64,000 nt of DNA from Balaenoptera acutorostrata (GCF_949987535.1 NC_080065.1:37735239-37799238); one strand, 5' to 3'; positions 23,590 through 35,061 are shown, counted from the first letter of the stretch. Notes: a model not told the origin generated them from the letters alone. A program made the numbers and translations.

Positions 23590-24302
23590 TTAGCTAAACT
23601 GACTGCGTTTGGGGTCTCCTTTTCACAGACTGCAGGTTTGTAGTTCCTGTTGCTTTTGGTATCTGCCCCCAGTGGCTTAGGTTGGTTCAGTGGGTTGTGT
23701 AGGCTTCCTGGTTGATGGGACTGTTGCCTGTGTTCTGGTGGATGAGGCTGGTTCTTGTCTTTCTGGTGGGCAGGACCATGTCTGGTGGTGTGTTTTGGGG
23801 TGTCTGTGACCTTATCATGATTTTAGGCAGCCTCTCTGCTAATGGGTGAAGTTGTGTTCCTGTCTTGCTAGTTGTTTGGCATAGGGTGTCCAGCACTATA
23901 GCTTGCTGGTAATTGAGTGGAGCTGGGTCTTAGCGTTGAGATGAAGATCTCTGGGAGTGCTTTCGCTGTTTGATATTACATGGAGCCAGGAGGTCTCTGG
24001 TAGACCAATGTCCTGAACTCGGCTCTCCCACCTCAGCAGCACAGGCCTGACACCCGGCCGGAGCACCAAGACCCTGTCAACCACACACCAGGTACATGGG
24101 AGTTTCTTGCCTTTTGGGAAGTCTGAGGTCTTCTGCCAGATTTCAGTAGGTGTTATGTAGGAGTTGTTCCACATGTAGATGTATTTCTGATATATTTGTG
24201 GGGAGGAAGCTGATCTCCATGTCTTACTCCTCCGCAATCTTGAGGGTCTCCCCCACTTCATCGGAGATCCCACAACTGGTGTGGGAGAGAACTCAGAGCA
24301 CC

Positions 24303-24316
24303 AACAATGTAATTTT
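24303..24316. repeat. Right target-site duplication of the 5.8-kb L1
   Basis: Exact copy of the 14-mer at 18443-18456, abutting the 5' end of the L1. Confidence 0.9.
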
Positions 24317-24325
24317 AAATGTGAT

Positions 24326-25040
24326 TGAAACTTTTTTGTATCTTTATTGTGGTACAGTTGGCAAATAAAACTGTATGTATGTTTAAGGTGTACAGCATGA
24401 TGATTTGCTATACATGTACATTGTGAAATGATTACCACACTGAAGCAAATTAACATATCCAACTTTTTTGTGTTTGTGTGTGGTGAAAACAGGTAGATCT
24501 ACTCTCTTAGCAAATGTCAGGTATATAATATAGTATTGTTAACTATAGTTACCATGCTGTACGTTAGATTTTTTAAAATTAATTAATTAATGTATTTATT
24601 TTTGGTTGTGTTGTGTCTTCATGGCTGCATGCCGGCTTTCTCTACTTGCGGCAAGCGGGGGCTACTCTTCGTTGTGATGCGCGGGCTTCTCATTGTGGTG
24701 GCTTCTCGTTGCAGAGCACAGGCTGTAGGTGTGTGGGCTTTAGTAGTTGTGACACGCTGGCTCAGTAGTTGTGGCACTTGGGCTTAGTTGCTCTGCAGCA
24801 TGTGGGATCTTCCTGGACCAGGGCTCAAACCCATGTCCCCTGCGTTGGCAGGTGGATTCTTAACAACAGTGCCACCAGGGAAGTCCTAGATCTTTAGAAC
24901 TTATTTATCCAACATAACTGAACTTTGTACTCTGACCAGTATCTCCCCATTTATCCCACCCCCAGCCCCTGGAAACCACTTTTCTACTCTCTGCTCTTAT
25001 GAGTTCAGTTTTTTAGATTCCACATATAAGGGAGATCACG
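24326..25040 (-). mobile_element. Older L1 3' region, split by a SINE
   Basis: The plus strand shows a reversed old-L1 3' end: TCTTTATTGTGGTACAGTTG, GGTGTACAGCATGATGATTT, GTTAACTATAGTTACCATGC, then after the SINE AGATCTTTAGAACTTATTTA and CCACCCCCAGCCCCTGGAAA. The halves join correctly if the SINE at about 24581-24886 is removed. Confidence 0.8.
24581..24886 (-). mobile_element. CHR-type SINE inside an old L1
   Basis: Read on the minus strand the SINE starts with a GACTTCCCTGGTGGCACTG-type head, has a diverged B box (the reverse of GGGCTCAAACCCATG near 24820), repeated CAACTACTGAGCC-type modules, and an A-rich tail seen as AATTAATTAATTAATGTATT. The flanks resemble each other (TAGATTTTTTAAAATT against TAGATCTTTAGAACTT, 12 of 16 positions), consistent with a decayed target-site duplication. 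The frame at 24590-24787 is only a reading of this SINE. Confidence 0.85.
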
Positions 25041-25087
25041 TACTTTTATTCCCGTGGAAAACATAATCTCTTAGAAGAAAAACGTAG

Positions 25088-25480
25088 TGATAATGTTTAC
25101 TATCTACTCTCAGCAACTTTCACAAATACTATATTTAACCATAGTCACCATGCTACACACTAGCTCCTCAGTGCTTTTTCTTCTTATACCTGAAAGTCTG
25201 TATCCTTTGACCTACATCTCCCCCTTTATTGTTCTCCCCAGTATCTGGCAACCATCTTTCTACTTTCTGTTTCTATAAAATTGGAATTTTTTGTTTGTTT
25301 GTTTCACATGTAAGTAACACCATACAGTATTTGTCTTTCTCTTGTCTGGTTTATTTAACTTAGTATAATGTGCTCTAGGTTCATCCACGCCATTACAAGT
25401 ACAAGGTATACACCTGAAAGAATTGAAATCATGGTCTTGAAAAGATATCTGTACTCCCATGTTATTGAAGCATTTTCTCA
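25088..25480 (-). mobile_element. Second old L1 tail with an inverted segment
   Basis: From 25088 to about 25403 the plus strand reads as a reversed L1 3' region again (AACCATAGTCACCATGCTAC, CCCAGTATCTGGCAACCATC, TTTAACTTAGTATAATGTGC, TTCATCCACG). From about 25408 to 25480 the text switches to forward L1 ORF2 sequence (GAATTGAAATCATGGTCTTG, GTACTCCCATGTTATTGAAG). The orientation switch suggests a 5' inversion or two abutting fragments. Confidence 0.65.
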
Positions 25481-28400
25481 TTCTTTTAAGCTATTTGAAA
25501 TCTCTTTTTTTTTTCATGAAATGGGCAGTACTAAACAGGATTACAAAAATCCTTTTAAAAAAGGGAGATATCATACTAATAATTTAAACAACTCTGATCA
25601 GATGAATTTAATTGTCTCTAGTTTAACAAGAACCACTAAAACCTTTTCAATTTATAGTAAGAAAGTCATCAAATTATATCAAATAGAAACTGGGGCCTCC
25701 CTGGAAAGAAAAACTTTAAGAAATGTCTAATATCTCATCTTAGCACAATTATAAAGATTGAGAAGTTATTTTCATACACTATTTTCATTGAATTATCCTC
25801 AAAAAGCTCTTCCATTAGCATTTTATTTCTTCTGATATAAATTACATAATAATGCTCCATTAATGCTCTGGTGTCCAGGAGGTACTACACATATACCCTT
25901 AGACGCATGAGGAGAAGGAGCATGTGTATGTGCATCTTTGTTTCTAGAAAGCCTTACTTTTGACTCAACTTAGTAATCTTCAAGTAAAAGCCCCTTATTT
26001 CCAATCCATTTTCCCATGGATGTTTACAATGGCAATCAAAAGCTTGGAAAGTCTTCACTCTTCCTAAGTGAGATATTCTGTGAAAAATGTCTCTAATTGA
26101 AGTATTTTGGTAAAGACAATCATATTCTCATTGTCCAAAGAACACTGAGATGAATCTTTTCTTAAAGTGAAGAGTTCTTTTAGAATGAAAGAGTAGAAAT
26201 ATTTCCCAGGCCACTTCAACCTTGGAGGGAAAGCAGGTGCCTAAGTGCACTCACAGGATGGTCTTTCTTCCTCCTACAGTTGTGTCAATGTAATACCCCA
26301 CCTATTTATGAACACTCTGGGTGTTTTCTATGCTTTCGATGATCGGATTCTAACATACACATTTTGAGCCTAACCATTTTCCTCCTCTCATCTCCCATCC
26401 AGACTCCAGATGTTTGTGATGAGATCTTTCAACTAACTGGCACAATGCCACTTTTGCTTGCTGAAAGTTCAAAAGTGAATACCTGCCAATGCACTGCCTC
26501 AACCCACGGAAGCCTCCAATGCAACTGAGACACAACTGATAGCTTCTGAAAGGGGAGCCCTTGTCTATCTCCTTTGCTCCAGATGGAAGCTGGTTCACTC
26601 AATAATTCAACCTACTATGTCTATTCTATATTTGAATGTTCAACAGCAGTAATCCCTGTCAAAGTCTCCTCCCATTTGGGCTAAATTCTTAACATAAGCT
26701 ACAAAGCAACACTGCCTTGGGTTCATGAGCTCTCGATAATTCACTGAGATCATTATAAAATAGCTTTAAAAAAATTCAAAGTCATCCTGACTTTAAGACT
26801 GGGGTCCAAACACTTGCAAGGGAGTCATTGCTGAGTGGGAAGACAATTTTCATGAGACACCCTGTGTTGTATTCAAATTACCCTTCACCTCCACTCCTGT
26901 GGTATGGTTCTTTCTATAACCTTTGAGTCTCTAGCAGTTTCATTTAGATGTATGCTTTCCCAGGAGACCACAGTATCATTCACAGAAATGGCTACCCAAC
27001 AAGCCCTTTCCTATAGAAGTCTATATGAGGTCAGACATGCCTAAGATCTAGAGAAAACACTGCTGAAGCTCAAGGCGGGGTCCCTGGTATACAAGAAATT
27101 ATCTCCTAATTTATTTGTTTAAACAATATGAGGTATTTACCACCCTAAAGCTATACATGTAGGGGTGTGTGTGTGTGTGTGTGTGTGTCATTAGAGTCAT
27201 TTAAATACTTACTAAATGTTGAGGGACTAGTTTTTAAGACATTACTTAGTCAACTGGATTTTGTATTTCAAATGTTGCATTACAGCTTTATTCTTGCCCT
27301 GAACTGGATTATTAAATATAAGAAATAACCTTGAGCTTTCAACTGAGAATGTCTCATTGCCCACAGACAAAGGATAAATCAGGACAGTTATAATCATGCT
27401 AAGATGTACTCTTTGAATTCTCTGCAATTCTGTGTGACTCCATTGACAGTGACAAATGAAAGTGGTCTTCACACACCAGTGGACTGTGTACCACCCTAAC
27501 TGGGACACATTTAGTACTAAGTAGGTAAGGAAGTAGAGTGTCCTCATGATTCTATATCAGCAAGTTTTTTATTTGTGGGTTTTTTTGGGTTTGTTTTTTT
27601 TTTTTTACTCTTAAGCTACAAATGATAACAAAGAAAAAGAAGCACATAACTGAGTACAAGTTCTCTGGATTTGAGTGCCAATTGTTCTTTGTTATTTCTT
27701 TCTCCTAAAATTGAGTTTCATGTTAATACTAAAGAAAGTTAGACATGGTGGCTCAGAGGGAGTTTCAGGTTGTTAGGGAAAATTGTTTCATGGAAGAAAA
27801 CTGATACCAAAATGGTATTTATGCAGTATTCTGAAATGATTGTGACATTTGAAAAAAGCAGTTAAACATGACCTTCACCAGGAGTCAAAAGATTATACCA
27901 TTTTCAAGAGAAGTAAGAGGACATTAATTATATCAAGATTTCTTTTGGACTGCACTTTCAAATTTTATCTACTGACTAGCATTTCAATTTATGTGATAGT
28001 TGGACATTGTATCCTGAAATGTTGGTCAGTGTTCAGTCCAGGTACAGAAATTGTTACAGTGATTTCTTCTACAGACACTAAAATGATGGCATCTGGTAGT
28101 CCAAGGAAATGAAAAGCTATTTAGCTGATGAATAGCAAGACAATAGGTGAACTAGGATGTGCAATTCTACTTTTCTCTTAAGTGGCTCTTGGGATCTATA
28201 GTATGAGACTAAGTTAAAAGTGAATGTGCCTCCTAATCAGGTCCTTCCAGCATTTCAGGAGCTAAACATTCAAGAAAGAACTAGAGGCAGTGAGGTAGGT
28301 AATATTATAACATTCTCATTATTCTTTGCAACAAAAACCTGATTTCTTCGAAATTACTTTGGGAAATAAAGTGATTCCTCATCTTGTGACAACATGAAGT

Positions 28401-28934
28401 CTAGCACTTTAGTTCCAAAACAATTAATAATATAACCTTATGAAACTGGTTATGTTATTAATGGTTAGGAAAAGTCATGTAGAGGAGCAATCTAAGAAAC
28501 GTGCCAACACAGACATATGTTTAGATGAATATGTCTAGCCTATGTCATATTTTAAACCTGAGCTCAGAACATAATGTTCTAGTCAATTACTTCTAGGATT
28601 CTCAATCCCAAATAGCTCTTTTCAACTAAGGCCATTTGCTCCTTAACCCCTGGGCATGTTAACATGGTCTAAATAGAAGATGAGCAGTCTAAGCATGTCT
28701 AGGGGTCATCAGAGACCATAATCTCATAGAGAATCAATTTTCTTCCTATTTTGATCTCATTCTATTTTCTTGTCTCCTTGCCATGCATGGGAGCCAGATT
28801 CTGAGAATGTAAATTTCCTGAGCCGGTTTGGCAAAAAGGCTACCTGAAAGGGTGAAATCACACGACCAGAGTGAGGAGAGTATCTAGAAAGTGGGAGACC
28901 CTCAGCATCACTGTAGACTAGACTCCAACCTCTA
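25481..28934. other. Unique sequence, no gene seen
   Basis: About 3.4 kb without a repeat I recognise, apart from a (GT)n tract. No frame here resembles a known protein; those at 25368-25730, 27242-27547 and 27849-28112 are short and unsupported. A T-rich run lies at about 27577-27606. It could hold diverged repeats below the limit of recognition by eye. Confidence 0.45.
27165..27188. repeat. (GT)12 microsatellite
   Basis: Twelve uninterrupted GT units follow AGGG. Confidence 0.95.
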
Positions 28935-29286
28935 GGTGTCAACTCTTCAGTTGCAAGTGACAGAAAACCCAACTCGGATTACCTGAGCAAATGAGAAATA
29001 TAGGCTCGTGTAATACAAAATCAGAATGGCTCAATCCAATAAGCATTGTCAGCAGGACAAGCATCTGTCTGTATGTTGCCTCCACTCTCCTCTGTGTTAC
29101 TCCCTTTTCAGAGAGGCTTTCTTCATGTTGGCAAGATACCTGTCAGCAGCTCCGTGCTTACAGCCTCCCAGATCTGGACCCATGGTTGAGAGAATGACTC
29201 AACAAGTGACACAAAAGGCCTGGAATTAGCTCTGATTGGAAAAAAAATTACCTTGGCTTTGGTCCTAAACCAAATCTCTATAGAAA
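28935..29286. mobile_element. Probable old dispersed repeat, unassigned
   Basis: The segment opening CAGTTGCAAGTGACAGAAAA and CCCAACTCGGATTACCTGAG looks like a familiar mammalian interspersed repeat. I cannot assign the family or edges. It ends near the TSD of the SINE at 29299. Confidence 0.35.
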
Positions 29287-29298
29287 AAGAAATGTGAT

Positions 29299-29414
29299 GG
29301 GACTTTCCTGGCGGTCCAGTGGTTAAGACTCACTGCAGGGGACGCGGGCTCAATCCCTGGTCGGGGAAATAAGATCCCACAAGCCATGCGGCGCAGCCAA
29401 AAAAAAAAAAGAAG
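29299..29414 (+). mobile_element. Short CHR-type SINE
   Basis: The head is GGACTTTCCTGGCGGTCCAG, the B box is a diverged GGGCTCAATCCC, and the body ends at GCGCAGCCAAAAAA. A perfect 12-nt duplication, AAGAAATGTGAT, flanks it at 29287-29298 and 29415-29426. At 116 bp it lacks the downstream CHR body seen at 8532 and 31756. Confidence 0.9.
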
Positions 29415-29426
29415 AAGAAATGTGAT

Positions 29427-30129
29427 TCCCCAATCACCCAGTCTTGGATAACCTGCTGTTCCTGGAGCCAGAGTAGCCTCAGTTCTGCCCACAGCACATA
29501 GACCAAGAGTGAGTTAGGAATGATGTCCCAGGGTAAAGGCACATCACCATGACCAGGAAAAGAGCCCATGAATATAGGAATGCAAAAGCAATAACTATCC
29601 ACTAAGTACTATTCTGATGATTTTATCCTGGCTATATATAATCCACGGAGCTTTGTATAAATATGTAAATATACATAGGCTTCATTAGTTCCAGGGTGGG
29701 GACTGGACACATGTATTTCAGAAAACCTCTGTAGATGATTCTGTAATCAGCCAGGTAAATCACTACTATGGTGATCTCAGTTAATTCAATTTTTAAGTAA
29801 GTGTAGTAAAATAATTTAGCAGTTCTCAGACTTTCCAGCTCTGAGCCACTTAAACAATGCTAAAAACACTAGAGCCCACCTTCCTACTCACCAACTCATA
29901 CTTGACTAGCACCAAACACACCTCCCTCATCGAGGTTGTTTCAATAGGATACTACTCAAGAAAATCTTCTTTTTAAAGCATTCTAAGCAGGACTCTGAGC
30001 TCTGCCCTACTTAACAATAATGTGCTTGTCAAGGTTTCCAGGGTTCCTTAGAACATTTTTTAAGTGTATGGCTAACGGAAAAATTCAGCTTAAGCTAAAT
30101 ATCAAAATATATTAATATATTAAATTCAA
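29427..30129. other. Unique sequence, no gene seen
   Basis: No clear repeat or exon is recognised. Parts resemble MER5-like text (TTAGCAGTTCTCAGACTTTC near 29817), but the match is weak. Confidence 0.4.
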
Positions 30130-31430
30130 CAAGCACTTAGCCTCTCCCTTCCTTGACCTTCTCACTTAGTCACTCTCTCCCACAGTTACACCAAGGATCT
30201 TGGCATTGCACGAAGCTCTACTACCCTTAAACTTACAAAATCATGCACGCCTCTCTGACCAGTCTCCTTTCCTTCTCACTAATTTGTTTGACCATTCTTT
30301 ACCCTCATGGAGCCTCAAGTTCATTGATAATTCTGTTCTTGCCTTATCCATTGGCTTCTACCTGCCTTTATGTCCTTCTTTAGATTCTAGACCCAACTTA
30401 GATTCTAAAGTCAACAAGTTCAGTAACTCTATGCTTAATACCTCTCTGTCTTTTCTTTGTACTTGCCAACCCAAGTCCAGAACTTCCTCCAAGTTTGCAC
30501 TCAGGCAGCTGAGATTTTTTAGGAAAAAATCCCAGCATGCAAGATCTATCATGTCACTCCTCTGCTCAGAACCTGCTGATGACTTCTCAGCTCACTCTGA
30601 TTAAAATCCAAATTCTACCACTTTTATATGGAATCTAAAAAAATAATACAAAAGAATCTATATATAAAACAGAAACAGATTCACAGACATAGAAAATAAA
30701 CTTATCATTACCAAAGGGGAAAGGGTGGGGATAAATTAAGAATATGGGGTTAACAGATACAAACTACTATATGTAAAATAAATAAGCAACAAGGATTTAT
30801 TGTATAACACATGGAACTATGTTCAATATCTTGTAATAACCTATAATGGAAAATAATCTGAAAAAATATATATATACATAACTGAATCATTTTGCTGTAC
30901 ACCTGAAACTAACACAATATTGTAAATCAACTATACTTCAATAAAAAAATATCCAAATTCCTTTCCTTGTTCTAAAACACTGTAATTTGGCCCACATTTT
31001 CCATTCTGGTCTGTCTCCTCTTCATATCACTCCAGCCCCTCTGTCCTCATTGCTGATTCTTCTTCCTGCCTCAGGGCATTTGCATTTACTTTTACCAGGT
31101 ATTTCCTGATATGAAATACTCTTCTTCCAGATCAATAAGTATCACTCCTTCATTTCATTCATGTCTCTGCTTAAATGTCTCCTTCCCTGACTTCCCTATG
31201 TGGAAGGACTATAACAGATGTCCTTCCATAACTGTTATTTTTCTGCACAGCATCTATCACCACCTAACATATCTATGATACACTTATTTATTTAAACTTT
31301 GACTGTCTTCCTCTCTAGGAATGTAAGTTCTATAATGAAACTGATTTTGTTTTATTTGAGGCTATATCCTCAGTACCTAGAACAATGGTAACATTCAATA
31401 AATATTTGTTGAATGGATAAGTAAATGAAG
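30130..31430 (+). mobile_element. L2 LINE 3' portion, split by an L1
   Basis: Forward L2 blocks are present on both sides of the L1 at 30616-30950: TCATGTCACTCCTCTGCTCA (30548) to the left, and CTGCCTCAGGGCATTTGCAT, GTCTCTGCTTAAATGTCTCC, CAGTACCTAGAACAATGGTA and CAATAAATATTTGTTGAATG to the right. The last block is the L2 3' terminus. The 134-residue frame at 30200-30604 is a chance frame in decayed L2. Confidence 0.85.
30616..30950 (+). mobile_element. 5'-truncated L1 3' end inside L2
   Basis: This L1 3' untranslated fragment ends CAACTATACTTCAATAAAAA. The 10-mer ATCCAAATTC occurs at 30606-30615 and again at 30951-30960, giving exact insertion edges. The L2 reading resumes directly after the second copy. 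Confidence 0.92.
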
Positions 31431-31489
31431 CAAGTATATTTGTACTATTATAAATTCATGGTCACTTACTTCATCTAACCTCTCTTCAC

Positions 31490-33590
31490 AGCAGACAATC
31501 TTACTTGCAACTTTACTGAGAAATAGATTATCACAGACAAGAAGCTCCTATATGCCCTGTTACAAAACCTTACTCTCTCTTATATATACACACACTTTTC
31601 TAATTCCTCTTGTTATAAAAGAAAGGGTGCACTTCCTCCTACCTAAGTCAGCTGCTCTTTTTGTTAGACCCTATTTCCTCCTACCTTCTCAGGAACTCTC
31701 CCTATCTGAGTCTTCCAATAGCCTCAAGTCAATCCCATCTTAAAACACAAAATCAGGACTTCCCTGGTGGTCCAGTGGTTAAGAATCCACCTGCCAATGC
31801 AGGTGACACAGGTTCAATCCCTGGTCCGGGAAGATCCCACATGCCATGGAGCAAGTAAGCCCGTGTGCCACAACTACAGAACCTGCACTCTAGAGGCCAC
31901 GAGCCTCAACTACTGAGCTCACATGCTGCAACTACTGAAGCGCACGTGCTCTAGGGCCTGTGAGCCACAACTACTAAGCCTGCATGCTGCAGCTCCTGAA
32001 GCCCACACACCTAGAGCCTGTGTGCTCTGCAACAAGAGAAGCCACCACAATGAGAAGACCATGCACCGCAACGAAGAGTAGCCCCCATTTGCTGCAACTA
32101 GAGAAAGCCTGCGCACAGCAATGAAGACCCAGCACAGCCAAAAATAAATAAATAAAATACAATTTAAAAAAAAATAAAATACAAAATCAAAATACCCCCT
32201 TCAGCCACGTAACCCTCTATAATCACTCAAACTCTCTCCTCCCCTTCACTGTCAAACTTTTAAAAGTAATTTTCTATCCTTGTTGGCTTTCTTCTCACTT
32301 CTCACCCACTCCTCAGGCCACTCGAATCTGATTACACACCCATCCCTCACCAGAATGGCTTTTACGAAGGTTACCATTGACCTACTTCCACATTGCTAAA
32401 AGACACAGTCATTTTTCTGTTCTCATCCTTAGGTGAATCACCAGCAGAATTTTACACTATTAAGTCCTTCTTTTAGAAGTCCATACTGTGTTCTTGAAAC
32501 TTCCTTGACATCACACCCTCCTAACTTTCCTCTTACCTGTCAGCCAGTCCTCCTCAGCTTCCTTTGTGAACTCAGCCTCCTCCGTCTGGCTTTAAGCATT
32601 AGCAATCCTCAAGACTCAGCCCTGGGCTCTTCTCTTCTAACTCTACTCTTTCTCCTCTGAAAATCTCACTGCCACCCAAGGCTTTAATTACCACTCACAA
32701 ACCAGTAATGTTCAGAGTTAGACCTCTAGCCCTAACCTCCCTTCTGAGCTCCCAGCTTGACTCTCCAAATTTGTAATGTATTTTCTCCATTTGATCATCT
32801 TAAGGACACCTCAAAATCAACCTGTTCAAAATTGAATTCATCTTCTTTCTTTCCAATCTAGTCATTCATCTTTTTTCCAGTCAGGAAACAGAGCGTCCTG
32901 TATCCAATAATGAAAGCCAAAAAATGAGGAGTTAGCATGGATACCACTCTCCTCCTTAATTCTTTCATACAATCCTTCACCAAATTTTGCCAAGTCTACC
33001 TCTTGAATATCTAATCTGTTCTCTTCTCCTCTGCCTTTTCTCTCTAATTCCCTTGCCACCATCTCAGTCTAAGGTGTTATCCATCAATTTTTATTCTACT
33101 TGGTCTCCCCATTTTCCTCATGCCCACTCTGATCTACTCTCCACAAGGCAAACAAAGAGATCTTCTCAAAACACAACTCTGATTGTTCCACGTCTCTGCC
33201 TAAAATCCTTTAGTGGTTTCCCAATGCACTTAAAATAAGACGAAAATCTTCAACGTGCATTGCAATGTCTGAAGGAGTGGGTCTCTGCATTCCTCTACAG
33301 ACTCCCTACACTTCAAACACCTTGGTCTTTAGTGATAGAAAGAGCTATGCCCCTCACTACCCCGTGGCCTTTTGCCATGCTGTTACCTTTTCATCTGAGG
33401 GCTTTTCTCACCTACCTTTGCCTAATTCATTCCTATTCTTTCCTTATTCTGCATATCTCAGTTCTCAACTCAAATTTTTTAGAGAAAATCATTCTGAGTG
33501 CTAGACTGAAAGAGGTTCTCCTACTATGTGTTCTAATAACTCCCTATATTTTCCTTTCTGGCACTTGTCATGGTAAATTATTATAAACTT
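31490..33590 (+). mobile_element. Long L2 LINE copy, split by a SINE
   Basis: Forward L2 text runs from about 31490 to 33590 apart from the SINE at 31756-32174. Blocks include GGTTACCATTGACCTACTTC (32369), AAGACTCAGCCCTGGGCTCT (32610), CAATCCTTCACCAAATTTTG (32970) and ACACAACTCTGATTGTTCCA (33171). It covers the decayed reverse-transcriptase region and the sequence downstream. All frames are riddled with stops; 32433-32660 and 33260-33586 are fragments of this decay and not genes. It lies directly 3' of the L2 that ends at 31430. Confidence 0.75.
31756..32174 (+). mobile_element. Long CHR-type SINE (419 bp)
   Basis: The head is GGACTTCCCTGGTGGTCCAG and the B box is GGTTCAATCCC at 31811-31821. 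The body repeats a CAACTAC-centred module several times (near 31869, 31906, 31929 and 31969), followed by a CCACCACAATGAGAAGACCA segment and an A-rich tail. The flanks share a 15-mer with one mismatch (31741-31755 and 32175-32189). It is longer than the other SINEs in the window because of the extra modules. Confidence 0.9.
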
Positions 33591-34394
33591 ATGCAATTAT
33601 ATGATCAACACTGGCTTAATAAGAAAGACCTTCAGAGAATGAATATACTTATACTTCATTTAATCATTACTTTGTTAATTCATATCTTGGAGGTTCACAT
33701 TTTTTTGCTATTATTTTCTAGATTTTATACAATGCAGATACATTACTTTTACATTGGGGGGGAGGGAAAAATTACTTTTAAAATAAACACTCACTAATTA
33801 AGCAGTTGAATGATAGTATTTGTTCTCCAGAAACAAAATTATAGACACTGTCATTATCTAAGACATCACATTTTAAAATACCAGCTAATGCCTAGGTCCC
33901 ACCTCTAGAATTTTCTGATGTAATTGGTCTGGAATGAGATTTAGGCATTGCTTTTGTTTTTTAAACTCCCCAGGTGATTCTCATATGCAATCAAATTTGA
34001 AAACCACCACAGAGAAAGATGCTTATGAAATACTTATCAGTACCATTTTCATAAATTGAGTACTTTGGCAATGAATGTACCATTGAGTATAAATACAGCA
34101 AAGATCATGTCAGTTAATAGCCTTGTGTAGCACTGGACAGAGCACCATGTAATCATAGGCTCATGGTGATTAATAAGACTAAGTGGGGAATCATTTGAGT
34201 GAAATGATTCAAGGAGCATTCCTTGCTCCTACTGATTTGGAATGTGACTTACATTTGAAAGAGAAGTTGTACAAATGTTCGTCTCAAGCAACAGTGCTGC
34301 GTCCCTCCAGTTAAGGAGTCAGCAGCTCCATAGCTGGTAAGTCAGGACAATAGACACTTTCATACTACAGCAGTTCCAAGAACCTGGCTCTGGG
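33591..34394. other. Mostly unique sequence, no gene seen
   Basis: Apart from a MER5-like relic at 33880-34010 nothing is recognised. A short G-run (GGGGGGGAGGG) is near 33757. Confidence 0.4.
33880..34010 (+). mobile_element. MER5-like DNA transposon relic
   Basis: The blocks AATGCCTAGGTCCCACCTCT, TGATGTAATTGGTCTGGAAT, CCCCAGGTGATTCTCATATG and TTTGAAAACCACCA follow the right half of MER5. Confidence 0.7.
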
Positions 34395-34630
34395 CTCAGG
34401 ATGGCTGGGTTTCAGTCTTGGCTCTAACACTTGCTAGGTTGTGATCTTGGTCAAGGCCTTCAACTTTTTTAATCCTCAGTCTCTGTTTTTAATACTGGGG
34501 AAAGGATAAATGCATAATAAATGTATTTAATAGTAGCTATCTCAAACTCTTGGTTTGAAGGTTAAGTATTAAAATAATGCATGTAAAGCATTGAGCAGAG
34601 TGCTGGCCCATAGTTAACACAGAATACACA
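34395..34630 (+). mobile_element. MIR SINE
   Basis: MIR blocks: GGGTTTCAGTCTTGGCTCTA, ACACTTGCTAGGTTGTGATC, a diverged CAAGGCCTTCAAC, and the 3' part GCATGTAAAGCATTGAGCAG followed by AGTGCTGGCCCATAG. Confidence 0.85.
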
Positions 34631-34719
34631 TCAGTTATTAGTACTTTCTCAAGTTAAAGCTGGAAATTCCTACCCAAGGATTAGAAATTGTCCATTTTGT
34701 TATTTTAAAGCCTATTTGT

Positions 34720-35061
34720 AGATCAAAGAAAATCAAAACAAATTGCAGAATACATAGAACGTAATAGTATTATAAACAGAACTAAAGAATAACAGTAAAG
34801 CTATAGTCATATTCGTATATCTTTATTCCCATAATGAGAAAAGATTCTAATTGGTGAAATAAATATTTAACAACAAAATAAACTTAAAGAAAGCAAAAAA
34901 AAAGAGTTAATAGAGATAGTAGCAAAAAATAACAAATTACATAATAGAGAATTATAGAACTAAATGAATAAATTCAAGATCTAGTTCTTAAAAAAGTATA
35001 AAATAGGTAAAACCTTAGGTAATCTAATTTTTAAAAAGGTCAGTGGGAGAAAGCAAACTTA
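34720..35061 (+). mobile_element. Old A-rich L1 ORF2 fragment (target of a younger L1)
   Basis: The text near 34955-35025 (AGAACTAAATGAATAAATTC, AGATCTAGTTCTTAAAAAAG, AAAATAGGTAAAACCTTAGG) resembles the linker between endonuclease and reverse transcriptase of an old L1. It is heavily mutated and closed in all frames. Confidence 0.5.
35034..35061. repeat. Left target-site duplication, 28 nt
   Basis: The 28-nt stretch, ending GAGAAAGCAAACTTA, recurs at 35828-35855 with two mismatches near its middle. It brackets the L1 at 35062-35827. Confidence 0.85.

Larger units (their letters stand above)
18457..24302 (-). mobile_element. Near full-length L1 LINE (5,846 bp)
   Basis: A complete L1 layout is readable on the minus strand: a 5' untranslated region (about 24302-23590), ORF1 (23589 to about 22702), a short spacer, ORF2 (22639 to about 18826), and a 3' untranslated region ending with the poly-A tail seen as TTTTTTAACATCTTTATTGG. 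Exact 14-nt duplications flank it at 18443-18456 and 24303-24316, so the whole element entered in one event with little or no 5' truncation. Both ORFs are interrupted by stops and frameshifts, so it is not active. It landed next to an older L1 tail that begins at about 24326. Confidence 0.95.

Noticed and set aside
24590..24787. 65-residue plus-strand frame, and similar frames at 8516-8770 and 31919-32162
   Set aside because: All are readings of CHR SINEs, which are non-coding.
30200..30604. 134-residue plus-strand frame
   Set aside because: It lies inside decayed L2 and ends at the L1 target-site duplication.
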